In this document: positions 1-7,759 of the stretch, piece by piece
How the letters are laid out: each line of letters opens with the position of its first letter
Position numbering within the stretch: position 1 is the stretch's first letter
Origin: Pseudoclavibacter sp. AY1H1
Lineage (GTDB): Bacteria > Actinomycetota > Actinomycetes > Actinomycetales > Microbacteriaceae
Reading direction: 5' to 3'
NCBI RefSeq assembly: GCF_002931055.1
Contig: NZ_PSXX01000005.1
Location: forward strand, 200,701-264,700
DNA length: 64,000 bases
Translations under genes and position numbers: made by a program
Notes under the pieces: generated by a model
Told to the model about the DNA's origin: nothing
The model's database searches: none
What the model saw: only the letters and a program-made list of their open reading frames with translations

Positions 1-18
1 GAAGAGCTCGGTGAGCTA

Positions 19-1140
19 CTAGGCCTTCTTGGTCGCCAGGCGGCGGGTGACGAGCACGCCGGCTCCCGTGGCGAGCGCGAGGAGACCGATGCCGGCTGCG
101 CCGAATGCGTCTTCCGCACCCGTCGTGGCGAGCTCAGGCGACTTGTGGCCCGTGTTGGTGCCTCCGCCGTTGCCCACGGGGACCGTGGTGACCGTGGGTG
201 CCGTGGTCGGCGCGGTCGTGGTGCCCGGCGTCGCCTCGGCGATGAGGAACGTGAACGTCGCCGAAAGACCGCTCGACTGCGAGAGCGTCACGGTGTACTC
301 ACCGAGGGGCAGCGGGGTGCCCGACTGGTTGATGAGGACGCCCGGGTAGCTGCCGTCTTCCCCGACCACGGAGTCGTCGGTCGGGTCGACCTGGACCGAG
401 GAGCCGGACGGGGAGGTGACCGTGAGGTCGAGCGCGAGGCCCGGCGTGAAGTTCTGCGCCGTGTACGTGATGTCGTCCGTCGGGAGGAAGCTGTCTGCGT
501 TCGCGTAGGCGAGCGGAGCCTCGACCGTGGGGGTCGGCGTCGCGGTCGGCGTGCTGGTCGCCGTCGGCGTGGCCGTGGGCGTTGCCGTCTCAGTCGGCGT
601 TGCCGTCTCGGTCGGCGTGGCCGTCGCGGTCGGCGTCGCGGTCTCGGTCGGCTCCGGGCTCGACTCCTCAGCCACGGTGAAGCCGAACGTCACGACGTGC
701 TGTGCGGGGCCGGATGCGTCGGTGTAGTTCTGCGTGATCCTGACGCCGTAGTCACCCACGTCGAAGCCCAGGGACGAGATGAGCTCGCCGCTGTAGTTGC
801 CGTCGCTGTCGACATCCCACGCAGCGTCGCCGCTCGGCTCGACCGGGACGGTCGAACCGTCGGGCAGCGTGAGCGTGATGCTGGAGAGAGCGAGGTCAGG
901 AGCGAACCCCGTGAGGGTGTAGGTGATGTTCTCGTCGGGCGTGAAGCTCGACTTCGTTGCCTGCCCCGTCGCCTCGGATGCGGCGGACGTCTCCGCCGGA
1001 GTCGTGCTCTCGACGGGAGGGGTGGTCGTTGCTGCGAACGCAGGGGCGGCAGTCAGCACGGCGCCGCCGGCGAACACGCCGAAGGCGATCGCGAACGCGG
1101 ACGCGCGCTTGCGCGACGGAGAGAAGAATGAGGAAGCCAT
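19..1140 (-). CDS. LAXTG-anchored surface protein, paralogue A
   Basis: A 373-aa secreted, wall-anchored protein of unknown ligand. It has a basic N-terminus and a hydrophobic signal segment (about 12-36) ending in an Ala-rich cleavage site. Two similar beta-rich modules (about 65-156 and 210-302) flank a Pro/Thr linker of repeated PTETATPT units (about 163-206). The end is a sorting signal: LATTG at 337-341, a hydrophobic stretch, then RRLATKKA. LAXTG is the motif of class E sortases in actinobacteria. The ATG at 1140 is chosen because it opens the signal peptide; upstream in-frame codons do not look coding. It is related to the next gene on the same strand, with a nearly identical anchor. 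The adhesive or structural role is inferred. Confidence 0.82.
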   Translation of the reverse strand: MASSFFSPSRKRASAFAIAFGVFAGGAVLTAAPAFAATTTPPVESTTPAETSAASEATGQATKSSFTPDENITYTLTGFAPDLALSSITLTLPDGSTVPVEPSGDAAWDVDSDGNYSGELISSLGFDVGDYGVRITQNYTDASGPAQHVVTFGFTVAEESSPEPTETATPTATATPTETATPTETATPTATPTATSTPTATPTPTVEAPLAYANADSFLPTDDITYTAQNFTPGLALDLTVTSPSGSSVQVDPTDDSVVGEDGSYPGVLINQSGTPLPLGEYTVTLSQSSGLSATFTFLIAEATPGTTTAPTTAPTVTTVPVGNGGGTNTGHKSPELATTGAEDAFGAAGIGLLALATGAGVLVTRRLATKKA

Positions 1141-1344
1141 AACCAAATCTTGGCCCGACTCACAGGTGATGTCCAGAAGGTTAAGTCGGAACATAGCGAA
1201 ATCGAGCTTGCTTCGGTTCGTGCCGAGGCGACTAAAGCCCTGGTCAAACGACATTTACGGGCACGGTTTTGGACCGGTATCCAGACTGGGGACTTCTCCC
1301 CAGTTGCGTGAAAACGCATGGAAATCGCCGCCGACAGAAAGAAA

Positions 1345-1376
1345 GCGGGGCTGGAGCCATTTGGCCCCAGCCCCGC
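1345..1376 (-). terminator. Hairpin terminator after surface protein B
   Basis: Perfect 10-bp stem (GCGGGGCTGG with CCAGCCCCGC) and a 12-nt loop, about 20 nt beyond the stop of the 439-aa surface protein. On the minus strand it is followed by a short pyrimidine-rich tail. Confidence 0.75.
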
Positions 1377-1397
1377 TCATCGCAATCTTCGTTGCTG

Positions 1398-2717
1398 TCA
1401 GCTTTCGCGACGGCGGCTCAGGAAGCGCGCGCCAGTCACCGCGGCGGCACCGACGCCGAGGACGAGCAGGCCGATGCCCGCCGCGCCGAAGGCGTCTTCC
1501 GCGCCGGTGGTCGCGAGCGACTTGCTCTGCGCCTTGCCCTTGGTGTCGCCGTTGCCAGTACCGTTGCCGCCACTTCCAGCCGGGGCAGAAGTCGCGCTCG
1601 GCGACGTGCCGCCGGTGGCTGGCGTCTCGCCGGTGACCGAGAAGGACGTCGTGGCCGTCTGCTCTGCCGCAGCTGCTACGGCGTCGGGCTCGAGCTCCAC
1701 CGCCGAGGGCGACTCAGCAGACGCCGTCAGCTCGGACTCCTCCTGCACGATGAGCGGCACCGCGCGGGCGGAGTCGGCAGCAGGAGCGTCGGTCTCCTCG
1801 CCAGCCGCGGGGCTGATGGTCGTGAGCGTGATGCCGTAGTCGCCGACAGCCCAGGCTGCGTCGTACGTGATGATGCCGGCGTAGTTGCCGTCCGCATCCG
1901 GAGTGATCGGCTCGGCGGACTCGAACTCCGCGGAGCTGCCATCCGGGAGCAGGAGCGTGAGGCCCAGCTCGGCGCCGGGTGCGAAGCCGGTCGCGACGTA
2001 GGTGATGCCCTCTGCGGCCTCCTCCTGCGTGTAGCTGGCCTGCTCGGTTGCCACAGCGGGGGCCGCAACGGGAGCCTCGGTCTCGGTCGGGGAGGGCGTG
2101 ACCGTCTCCGTCGCAGTCGGGGCGACGCTCGCGGTCTCCGTCGGCTCGAGCGTGGGCTCCTCGGTGAGCGTCGGCTCGGGGGTCTCTGTGGCCGTCTCGG
2201 TCGGCTCGGGAGTCGCCGTCTCGGTCGAGGTCTCGGTCGGCTCGGGAGCTGCCGTCTCCGTCGGAGCAGGCGTCTCCGTGCCCGCCGGCGCAACTGCCGC
2301 GAACGCCGTCGAGGCCTGCAGGCCCTCCGACTCGAAGATCACGACCGAGTAGTCACCTTCGCTCCACGCCTCGTCGCTCTTCAGCTCAGCGCTGACGGCA
2401 CCAGCTTCGTCGACCTTGTGCGACTCGGTTCCCCAGGACCAGTTGGTCTGCCCGTCGGGGCCGACAACCTGCACGTGGACGACGTTGCCCGGCGTGAAGC
2501 CAGAGCCCGTGACCGTGACGCCGGAAGCGTCCGCCGCGATCGCTTCCTCGGAGACCGAGGCCGATGCCGGGCCGCGGTCGACACTCGCGTCGACCTGGTC
2601 GCCGTTCGCTGCGAACGAAGGCGCGGCCGTGACGGCGACGCCACCGGCAACGACGCCGAAGGCGATGACGAGGGCCGTGGTGCGAGCGCGAGCGCTCTTG
2701 AAGGTGTCGGAAAGCAT
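1398..2717 (-). CDS. LAXTG-anchored surface protein, paralogue B
   Basis: A 439-aa wall-anchored protein. The signal peptide is at about 1-37 (ends PSFAA). A first beta-rich module (about 65-142) is followed by a long PTET/PEPTET-rich linker (about 146-222), a second module (about 226-320) and a Gly/Ser-rich wall-spanning part. The sorting signal is LATTG at 401-405, a hydrophobic helix and RRRES. The anchor block LATTGAEDAFGAAGIG is shared with the downstream paralogue, pointing to duplication. The linker is written in repetitive DNA and could vary in length between strains. Ligand and role unknown. Confidence 0.82.
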   Translation of the reverse strand: MLSDTFKSARARTTALVIAFGVVAGGVAVTAAPSFAANGDQVDASVDRGPASASVSEEAIAADASGVTVTGSGFTPGNVVHVQVVGPDGQTNWSWGTESHKVDEAGAVSAELKSDEAWSEGDYSVVIFESEGLQASTAFAAVAPAGTETPAPTETAAPEPTETSTETATPEPTETATETPEPTLTEEPTLEPTETASVAPTATETVTPSPTETEAPVAAPAVATEQASYTQEEAAEGITYVATGFAPGAELGLTLLLPDGSSAEFESAEPITPDADGNYAGIITYDAAWAVGDYGITLTTISPAAGEETDAPAADSARAVPLIVQEESELTASAESPSAVELEPDAVAAAAEQTATTSFSVTGETPATGGTSPSATSAPAGSGGNGTGNGDTKGKAQSKSLATTGAEDAFGAAGIGLLVLGVGAAAVTGARFLSRRRES

Positions 2718-2741
2718 GAGGGGACGCTAACACGGCGGATT

Positions 2742-2770
2742 ATTGTGCGTCGAGGCCGAAATGGGGTCAA
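2742..2770 (-). promoter_or_regulatory. Putative promoter of surface protein B
   Basis: On the minus strand TTGACC and CACAAT are separated by 17 nt, with the predicted start about 20 nt before the ATG at 2717. The -10 is weak in its first and third bases. Confidence 0.5.
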
Positions 2771-2873
2771 GCGACACGCGGAAAGTTGCGGATTCTCGTC
2801 AACACACCAGTCACATTGGTCACACTGACCTCAGGAATCGCATCTTCAACAGGGATTTTCTCGCAAACAGGAA

Positions 2874-2910
2874 CGAGGCACCGCATCCAGAAACTGGATG
2901 CGATGCCTCG
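2874..2910 (-). terminator. Hairpin terminator of the rplJ-rplL operon
   Basis: Inverted repeat with arms CGAGGCA and CGCATCCAG against CTGGATGCG and TGCCTCG, loop AAA, one internal mismatch, about 57 nt past the rplL stop. The minus-strand T tail is short; a run of A sits on the other flank. Confidence 0.7.
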
Positions 2911-2966
2911 TGAAAAAAGTTCCTTCGGCGTGTCGGAACACACCGCGCAGAACCGCTGCGGGATGA

Positions 2967-3350
2967 CTACTTGACGGTCACCGAAGCGCCGGCAGCCTCG
3001 AGGGCGTCCTTTGCCTTGTCAGCAGCTTCCTTGTTGACGCCCTCAAGAACGGCCTTCGGAGCACCGTCGACGAGTGCCTTCGCCTCACCGAGGCCGAGGC
3101 TCGTGAGTGCGCGCACCTCCTTGATGACCTGGATCTTCTTGTCGCCAGCGCCCTCGAGGATGACGTCGAACTCCGTCTTCTCCTCCTCTTCGGGTGCGTC
3201 AGCTGCTGCAGCAGCAACGCCTGCAACTGCAACGGGAGCAGCAGCGGTGACCTCGAAGGTCTCCTCGAACGCCTTGACGAACTCGCTGAGCTCGATGAGC
3301 GTGAGCTCCTTGAATGCTGCGATGAGCTCTTCAGTCGTGAGCTTTGCCAT
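2967..3350 (-). CDS. rplL: 50S ribosomal protein L7/L12
   Basis: The 127-aa stalk protein that recruits translation factors to the ribosome. It has the usual parts: N-terminal dimerisation helices ([13 protein letters not shown]), an Ala/Pro/Val-rich hinge at about 35-50, and the C-terminal factor-binding domain with [10 protein letters not shown] and [15 protein letters not shown]. Length is normal. It lies 45 bp after rplJ with a good Shine-Dalgarno, so the two form an operon, as L10 and L12 form one complex. Confidence 0.98.
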   Translation of the reverse strand: MAKLTTEELIAAFKELTLIELSEFVKAFEETFEVTAAAPVAVAGVAAAAADAPEEEEKTEFDVILEGAGDKKIQVIKEVRALTSLGLGEAKALVDGAPKAVLEGVNKEAADKAKDALEAAGASVTVK

Positions 3351-3395
3351 GTTTTTTCTCCTTGTGTGTTGTTCTAGCCGCGAGATCCCGTAGGA

Positions 3396-3911
3396 CTAGT
3401 TCGCGGACTCCTGCTTTTCGCGCAATGCCTCGACCGTGCGAACAGCCTTGGCTGCAGGCGCGGTGAACAGGTATGCGGCACCGAACAGCGAGGCCTTGAA
3501 GGCGCCGGCAAGCTTGCCGAGCAGAACTTCGCGGGACTCGAGGTCGGCGAGCTTGTTGACCTCTTCTGCACTGAGGGGGTTTCCGTCGAAGAAACCACCC
3601 TTCAGGACAAGCTGAGGGTTGTCCTTGGCGAAGGTACGAAGACTCTTCGCGACTGCGACGGGGTCGCCGTGCACGAACGCGATTGCGCTCGGGCCGGCCA
3701 GCTCGTCGTCGAACGCGGTGATTCCGGCGTTGTTCGCCGCAATCTTCGTCAGCGTGTTCTTCACCACGGCGTAGCTTGCGTGCTCACTGATCGAGCGACG
3801 CAGCGTCTTGAGCTGCGCAACAGTGAGACCGCGGTACTCAGTCAGCAGGACGGCGGTCGAGTTCTGGAACAAGTCCTGAAGCTCGGCAACAGTTGCTTCC
3901 TTGGTCGCCAT
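3396..3911 (-). CDS. rplJ: 50S ribosomal protein L10
   Basis: The 171-aa base of the L12 stalk; it binds 23S rRNA and L12 dimers and represses its own mRNA leader. Family motifs are the N-terminal [20 protein letters not shown], then [11 protein letters not shown] and, in the C-terminal L12-binding helix, ALREKQE. A strong GAGGAG site precedes the ATG. Here rplJL is about 9 kb from rplKA, although these genes are neighbours in most bacteria. Confidence 0.98.
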   Translation of the reverse strand: MATKEATVAELQDLFQNSTAVLLTEYRGLTVAQLKTLRRSISEHASYAVVKNTLTKIAANNAGITAFDDELAGPSAIAFVHGDPVAVAKSLRTFAKDNPQLVLKGGFFDGNPLSAEEVNKLADLESREVLLGKLAGAFKASLFGAAYLFTAPAAKAVRTVEALREKQESAN

Positions 3912-4135
3912 GGCACTCCTCTCTCTCTTGCACGTGCATGACGTTTGTCATTCACGCACCGCAGGCGCATCTTCGATGCACAACACACAAAAAAGCTCCG
4001 GTCGCAGGTGGACCGGAGCTGAGAGGATGCGCTTGCGCGCAGAGCAGATCTGCTTCGTTCACCTGCGCGGGACGTTCTTGCGAACCTTCGTTCGTGTGCG
4101 TTCTCACGCACAACGAAGACCTGCGGTCTTGGGCT
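3912..4135 (-). promoter_or_regulatory. L10 leader (rplJ 5' untranslated region)
   Basis: About 224 nt of untranslated leader lie between the predicted promoter and rplJ. It is rich in hairpins (for example AAGACC-GCA-GGTCTT, and GAGCAGATCTGCTC) and contains a terminator hairpin. Long structured leaders that bind the L10-L12 complex are known for this operon in many bacteria. The position and length fit; the detailed fold was not computed. Confidence 0.7.
3989..4020 (-). terminator. Attenuator-type terminator inside the L10 leader
   Basis: Perfect 10-bp stem (AGCTCCGGTC with GACCGGAGCT), 7-nt loop, followed on the minus strand by six T. It lies 78 nt upstream of rplJ and downstream of the predicted promoter, so it would stop transcription before the gene unless antiterminated. 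No gene end lies nearby that it could otherwise serve. Confidence 0.85.
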
Positions 4136-4141
4136 TCCGAA

Positions 4142-4170
4142 AGTGTACATGCTCGCGCGGCGACCGTCAA
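4142..4170 (-). promoter_or_regulatory. rplJ-rplL promoter
   Basis: TTGACG and TACACT with 17-nt spacing on the minus strand, close to the primary-sigma consensus. The -35 overlaps the last codons of the LysR gene upstream, so rplJL has its own promoter here. Confidence 0.75.
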
Positions 4171-5048
4171 CGCGAGTCGCGAAGACTCTCGATGAGCAGG
4201 CTGGAGCTGGGATGAGAACGCTGGCCTTCGACGGCGTAGAGCTCGGTGCGGGGCGAGCCGAGCAGTGGGCGTGCGACAACCCCCGGCATGTGGAACCGGG
4301 CCACCGACGCCGGCAGGATCGAGGCGCCGACGCCCGCCGCGACCAGGCCGAGGACCGTCTCCTGATGCACGACGCTCTGCACGATGCGCGGCACGGCCTG
4401 GGCTCCCCCGAGCCACGACATGACGGCAGAGACGAAGCCCGGCATGAGCTCGAACGGGAAGAGCACCACCGGCTTCCCGTGGAAGCCCTGTGGTCCGATG
4501 ATCGCCTCGGCGGCAAGCGGGTCACCAGCGGGGAGCACGGCCACCAGGTCCTCCCCCTCGAGCAGCGTGGCGCGGAGCCCGGGAACGGCGAGGGGGTCGC
4601 GGAGTATCCCGACGTCCAGCTCGCCTTCGAGCAGGAGCGTCACCTGCTCGGCGCTCGTGAGGGACTGCGGCTCGAGCTGGATGCGCGGCCTGAGCAGCTG
4701 GAACGCCTGCAACCCCCTGGGCAGCACGCTGTAGCTCGCCGAGCTCACGAAGCCGATCCGGAGCCTTCCGGCCGTCCCTGCCGCCACGTCCCCGAGGTCC
4801 GAGACGGCCGCGTCCAGGTCGTCGAGGACCGCCCCGACTCGCTGTCGGAACATCCGGCCGGCCGCAGTGAGGGAGACGCTCCGCGTCGTCCGCTCGAACA
4901 ACGGCACGCCGAGCTCGTCCTCGAGCTTGCGGACGGCGACGGTCAACGGTGGCTGCGTCATGTGCAGGCGTGCCGCAGCACGACCGAAGTGCAGCTCGTC
5001 GGCGACGGCGACGAAATACTTGAGCTGGCGCAGTTCCATGACTTCCAT
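4167..5048 (-). CDS. LysR-family transcriptional regulator
   Basis: A 293-aa LysR protein. The winged HTH covers about 4-65 (LRQLKYFVAVADELHFGRAA, then LHMTQPPLTVAVRKLEDELG and LFERT); the remainder is the periplasmic-binding-like effector domain. It is divergent from the oxidase/carbamoylase pair at 5164-7574, the classic arrangement for a LysR activator of a catabolic operon, with an inverted repeat between them. The start could also be the Met three codons in. The effector is unknown; an N-methyl or N-carbamoyl amino acid is a guess from the neighbours. Confidence 0.9.
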   Translation of the reverse strand: MEVMELRQLKYFVAVADELHFGRAAARLHMTQPPLTVAVRKLEDELGVPLFERTTRSVSLTAAGRMFRQRVGAVLDDLDAAVSDLGDVAAGTAGRLRIGFVSSASYSVLPRGLQAFQLLRPRIQLEPQSLTSAEQVTLLLEGELDVGILRDPLAVPGLRATLLEGEDLVAVLPAGDPLAAEAIIGPQGFHGKPVVLFPFELMPGFVSAVMSWLGGAQAVPRIVQSVVHQETVLGLVAAGVGASILPASVARFHMPGVVARPLLGSPRTELYAVEGQRSHPSSSLLIESLRDSR

Positions 5049-5057
5049 TCGCGATGC

Positions 5058-5082
5058 ATATCAAATGCTCTGCAAATGATAT
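5058..5082. promoter_or_regulatory. Candidate LysR operator in divergent region
   Basis: Inverted repeat ATATCA-N13-TGATAT, AT-rich in a GC-rich setting and containing a CAAATG direct repeat. It lies 10 nt from the lysR start and about 80 nt upstream of the oxidase start. It matches the general T-N11-A interrupted-dyad shape of LysR sites. Confidence 0.55.
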
Positions 5083-5163
5083 TGGACACACGCGCACCTC
5101 GGTGGCCTACTGGAGGTCGAGCATCACTCGAGCACCACTCGATCAACCTCGCAGGGAGCGGAT

Positions 5164-6315
5164 ATGACCGACACGATCGTCATCGGCGCGGGACTCGCCG
5201 GCGCAGCGGCCGCCTGGCATCTCACCGAACGCGGACACCACGTGACCGTTCTCGAACGGACGACCCCGGCGAACGATCACGGGAGCTCCCACGGTTCCGC
5301 TCGCATCTTCCGGTATGCCTACCCGGAGCAGATCTACACCGACCTCGTCGTGCGGTCGAAGGCGGGCTGGGACGAGCTGCAGCGTGTCAGCGGCACGCAG
5401 CTCATCCGCCCGACCGGCGCACTCGACCACGGGAACATCCGCGACCCCGCGGGCCTCGCGGCCGTGCTGGAGGTCGCAGGTGTCGAGCACGAGCTCCTCA
5501 GCGCCGAGGCAGCCAAGCAGCGCTGGCCGCAGTTCCAGTTCGAGACCGACGTGCTCTGGCATCCGGGGGCCGGAGTTCTCGACGCTGGCGGGACCGTCGA
5601 CGCGCTCCTGGCCGCCGCATCCGCAACCGGGATGCTCGAGCTGCGCACCTCGTGGCCCGTCGCCCGCGTCGAACGCACCGGCAGCGGCTACCGCGTGCAT
5701 TCGGCCGACGGGGCGACGGTCGACGCGGACAGCATCGTCGTCGCCGCCGGCGGCTGGCTCCCGGCGCTTCTCGGAGAGCTGTCGCTGCCGACCGCGTTCC
5801 TCGATCAGTTCCCGAAGCTGGAGGTGCGCCAGGAACAGGCGTACCACTTCCCCTACCTCGACGATGCGGACTCGGGCCCCGACGCCGCCCCCTGGCCGAC
5901 CTTCATCAGCAAGTCGCGTCAACTGCAGACCTACGGGCTCCCCGGCGGACGCGACGCCGACTGGCGAGGGCAGAAGGTCGCGCAGTTCAACGGCGGCAAG
6001 ATCATCGACTCCGCACTCACGCAGGACGGCATCGTGGATGCGGCCAACCGCCGCGCGCTCATCGCGTACGCCGAGAGGTTCCTCCCCGGCGTGCGGCCAG
6101 AGCCGTTCGCCGAGACGACCTGCCTGTTCACGACGACACCGAGCGAGGACTTCGTGATCGACCGGGTCGACAACCTCGTGGTACTTTCGGCCTGCTCTGG
6201 CCACGGCGGGAAGTTCGCTCCGCTACTCGGAGAGCTCGCCGCCGACCTGCTCACCGGAGCGGGCACCGTTCCCGATGAATTCCGCATCGCCGCAGCGACA
6301 GGAGCCGCAGCATGA
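5164..6315 (+). CDS. FAD-dependent N-methyl-amino-acid oxidase, MSOX/MTOX type
   Basis: A 383-aa flavoenzyme of the monomeric sarcosine oxidase / N-methyltryptophan oxidase family, which oxidises secondary amines to an imine plus hydrogen peroxide. The N-terminal dinucleotide fold has GAGLAGAAAAWHL and acidic E35-like ending VLERT. TCLFTTTPSEDFVID carries the Cys that binds FAD covalently in this family, and CSGHGGKFAPLLG follows at the C-terminus. A GGGAG site precedes the ATG. It overlaps the next gene by ATGA, so the products probably act in one pathway. The exact substrate cannot be read from sequence. Confidence 0.85.
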   Translation: MTDTIVIGAGLAGAAAAWHLTERGHHVTVLERTTPANDHGSSHGSARIFRYAYPEQIYTDLVVRSKAGWDELQRVSGTQLIRPTGALDHGNIRDPAGLAAVLEVAGVEHELLSAEAAKQRWPQFQFETDVLWHPGAGVLDAGGTVDALLAAASATGMLELRTSWPVARVERTGSGYRVHSADGATVDADSIVVAAGGWLPALLGELSLPTAFLDQFPKLEVRQEQAYHFPYLDDADSGPDAAPWPTFISKSRQLQTYGLPGGRDADWRGQKVAQFNGGKIIDSALTQDGIVDAANRRALIAYAERFLPGVRPEPFAETTCLFTTTPSEDFVIDRVDNLVVLSACSGHGGKFAPLLGELAADLLTGAGTVPDEFRIAAATGAAA

Positions 6316-7574
6316 GCACAACCACGACCGCGACCACGGCGAACGCTGCCCACCCGAGCTCCGTGTCGGCGCTCATGCGCGAGATCGAGCACCTCGGGCG
6401 CGACCGGACGCGGGGCGGCTACAGCAGGCCCGTGTACTCGCATCCCGAGCTCGAGCTCCGCGAGTGGTTCCTCGCCGCCGCCGCGGCCCGCGGGCTCGAC
6501 GTCGAGATCGACGCCAACGGCATCATCTGGGCCTGGTGGGACCGCCCCGACGGCAACCGCTCCGGCGCCCTCATCACGGGTAGCCACCTCGACTCTGTTC
6601 CAGGGGGCGGCGCCTTCGACGGCCCCCTCGGGGTGACGGCAGCCCTCGCCGCCGTCGACCTCCTCCGCAGCGAGGGCCGCCAACCCAGCGTCGCCATCGC
6701 GATCGCGGTGTTCCCGGAGGAGGAAGGCTCTCGCTTCGGCGTGGCCTGCCTCGGCTCGAGGCTCCTCACCGGTGCCATCGACCCGGACCGGGCCCGATCG
6801 CTGCGGGACGCGGACGGCACGACCTTCGCGGAAGCGTCGGCCGCGGCCGGCTTCGACCCAAGGCATCTCGGCCCAGACCCCTCGAGAGTCGCGCAGTTCA
6901 GCGCCTTCATCGAGCTGCACGTCGAGCAGGGCCGCGGCCTCGTCGACCTCGCCGGCCCCGTCGCGATCGGCTCATCGATCCTCGGCCACGGCCGCTGGCG
7001 AGTGAGCTTCACGGGCCAGGGCAACCACGCCGGAACAACGCTCATGGCCGACCGGCGCGACCCCATGGTCGCCGCAGCTCGGCTGATCGTCGGCATCGAG
7101 GAGATCGCCCGCACCGTGCCGGGCGCCCGCGCGACCGTGGGTCGACTCGAGCCGGTCCCCGGCGGGACCAACGTCATCGCATCCCGGGTCGACGCGTGGC
7201 TCGACGTGCGCCACCCGGACGATGACGTGACCGCTGCACTCGTCGAGCGCATCCGTACTCGAGCGAGCGAGGTGGCTGCCCAGCAGGGCTGTGAAGCCGT
7301 GCTTGTCGAGGAGTCGCTCTCACCGACCGTGTCGTTCGACGCGAACCTCCGAGACACGCTCCAGCACGCGCTCCCCGAGGCGCCGGTGCTCGACACGGGA
7401 GCCGGCCACGATGCCGGAGTGCTCGCGGCGCACCTGCCCACCGCCATGCTCTTCATCCGCAACCCGAGCGGCATCTCGCACTCCCCCGAGGAATACGTCG
7501 AAGACGCCGACGCCGACCACGGCGCGCGGGCGCTCGCGACGGCGATCATGGCAGTCGAGGCAGCCCCGCACTGA
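6312..7574 (+). CDS. M20-family Zn amidohydrolase (carbamoylase/allantoate type)
   Basis: A 420-aa metalloenzyme of the allantoate amidohydrolase / N-carbamoyl-L-amino-acid hydrolase group. Metal and substrate motifs are GSHLDSVPGGGAFDG, FPEEEGSRFG, ELHVEQG, GNHAGTTLM in the dimerisation lid, and GAGHDAG near the end. These enzymes release ammonia and CO2 from carbamoyl or ureido compounds. The 4-nt overlap with the oxidase suggests that a carbamoylated N-methyl amino acid (for example N-carbamoylsarcosine) is hydrolysed and then oxidised. That coupling is inference. Confidence 0.85.
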   Translation: MSTTTTATTANAAHPSSVSALMREIEHLGRDRTRGGYSRPVYSHPELELREWFLAAAAARGLDVEIDANGIIWAWWDRPDGNRSGALITGSHLDSVPGGGAFDGPLGVTAALAAVDLLRSEGRQPSVAIAIAVFPEEEGSRFGVACLGSRLLTGAIDPDRARSLRDADGTTFAEASAAAGFDPRHLGPDPSRVAQFSAFIELHVEQGRGLVDLAGPVAIGSSILGHGRWRVSFTGQGNHAGTTLMADRRDPMVAAARLIVGIEEIARTVPGARATVGRLEPVPGGTNVIASRVDAWLDVRHPDDDVTAALVERIRTRASEVAAQQGCEAVLVEESLSPTVSFDANLRDTLQHALPEAPVLDTGAGHDAGVLAAHLPTAMLFIRNPSGISHSPEEYVEDADADHGARALATAIMAVEAAPH

Positions 7575-7659
7575 CGTGCCGTGGCGGCACGACCGTGACT
7601 GACGTGCGTGGCCGGCGGGCGCAACGCGCCGGGGACTTTCGCGGCAACGGCGCCTGGTA

Positions 7660-7746
7660 CCGGATCTGCCGGTGGTGTGGGGAGGTGGAGCGACGTCTTT
7701 TCTTCCGACAGACGGCACTCCCTGCCGGATCTGTCGGTGGTGTAGG
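7660..7746 (+). repeat. Direct repeat around the YqaJ promoter
   Basis: CCGGATCTGCCGGTGGTGTG at 7660-7679 recurs with one change at 7725-7744. Only the second copy carries TGTCGGTG followed by a -10-like element. The first may be a degenerate duplicate promoter or a second activator site. Confidence 0.6.
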
Positions 7747-7753
7747 AAAGAAT
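7731..7753 (+). promoter_or_regulatory. PafBC-type DNA-damage promoter of YqaJ gene
   Basis: CTGTCGGTG-N8-AAGAAT. The mycobacterial RecA-independent damage promoter has consensus TTGTCRGTG-N8-TANNNT. The upstream box matches 8 of 9 positions with the correct spacer; the -10 lacks only the first T. Six nt then separate it from the ATG at 7760, so the mRNA would be leaderless. Confidence 0.6.
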
Positions 7754-7759
7754 GAACAG

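Noticed and set aside
1269-2828. 519-aa plus-strand frame opposite surface protein B
   Set aside because: Arg/Gly-rich antisense artefact caused by the Pro/Thr repeat codons.
2786-2974. 62-aa plus-strand frame between surface protein B and rplL
   Set aside because: It runs through the rplJL terminator hairpin and has no ribosome site.
4143-6278. 711-aa open frame on the plus strand across lysR and the oxidase
   Set aside because: Arg/His/Pro-rich shadow frame of real genes; no domain, and it crosses the lysR-oxidase divergent promoter.
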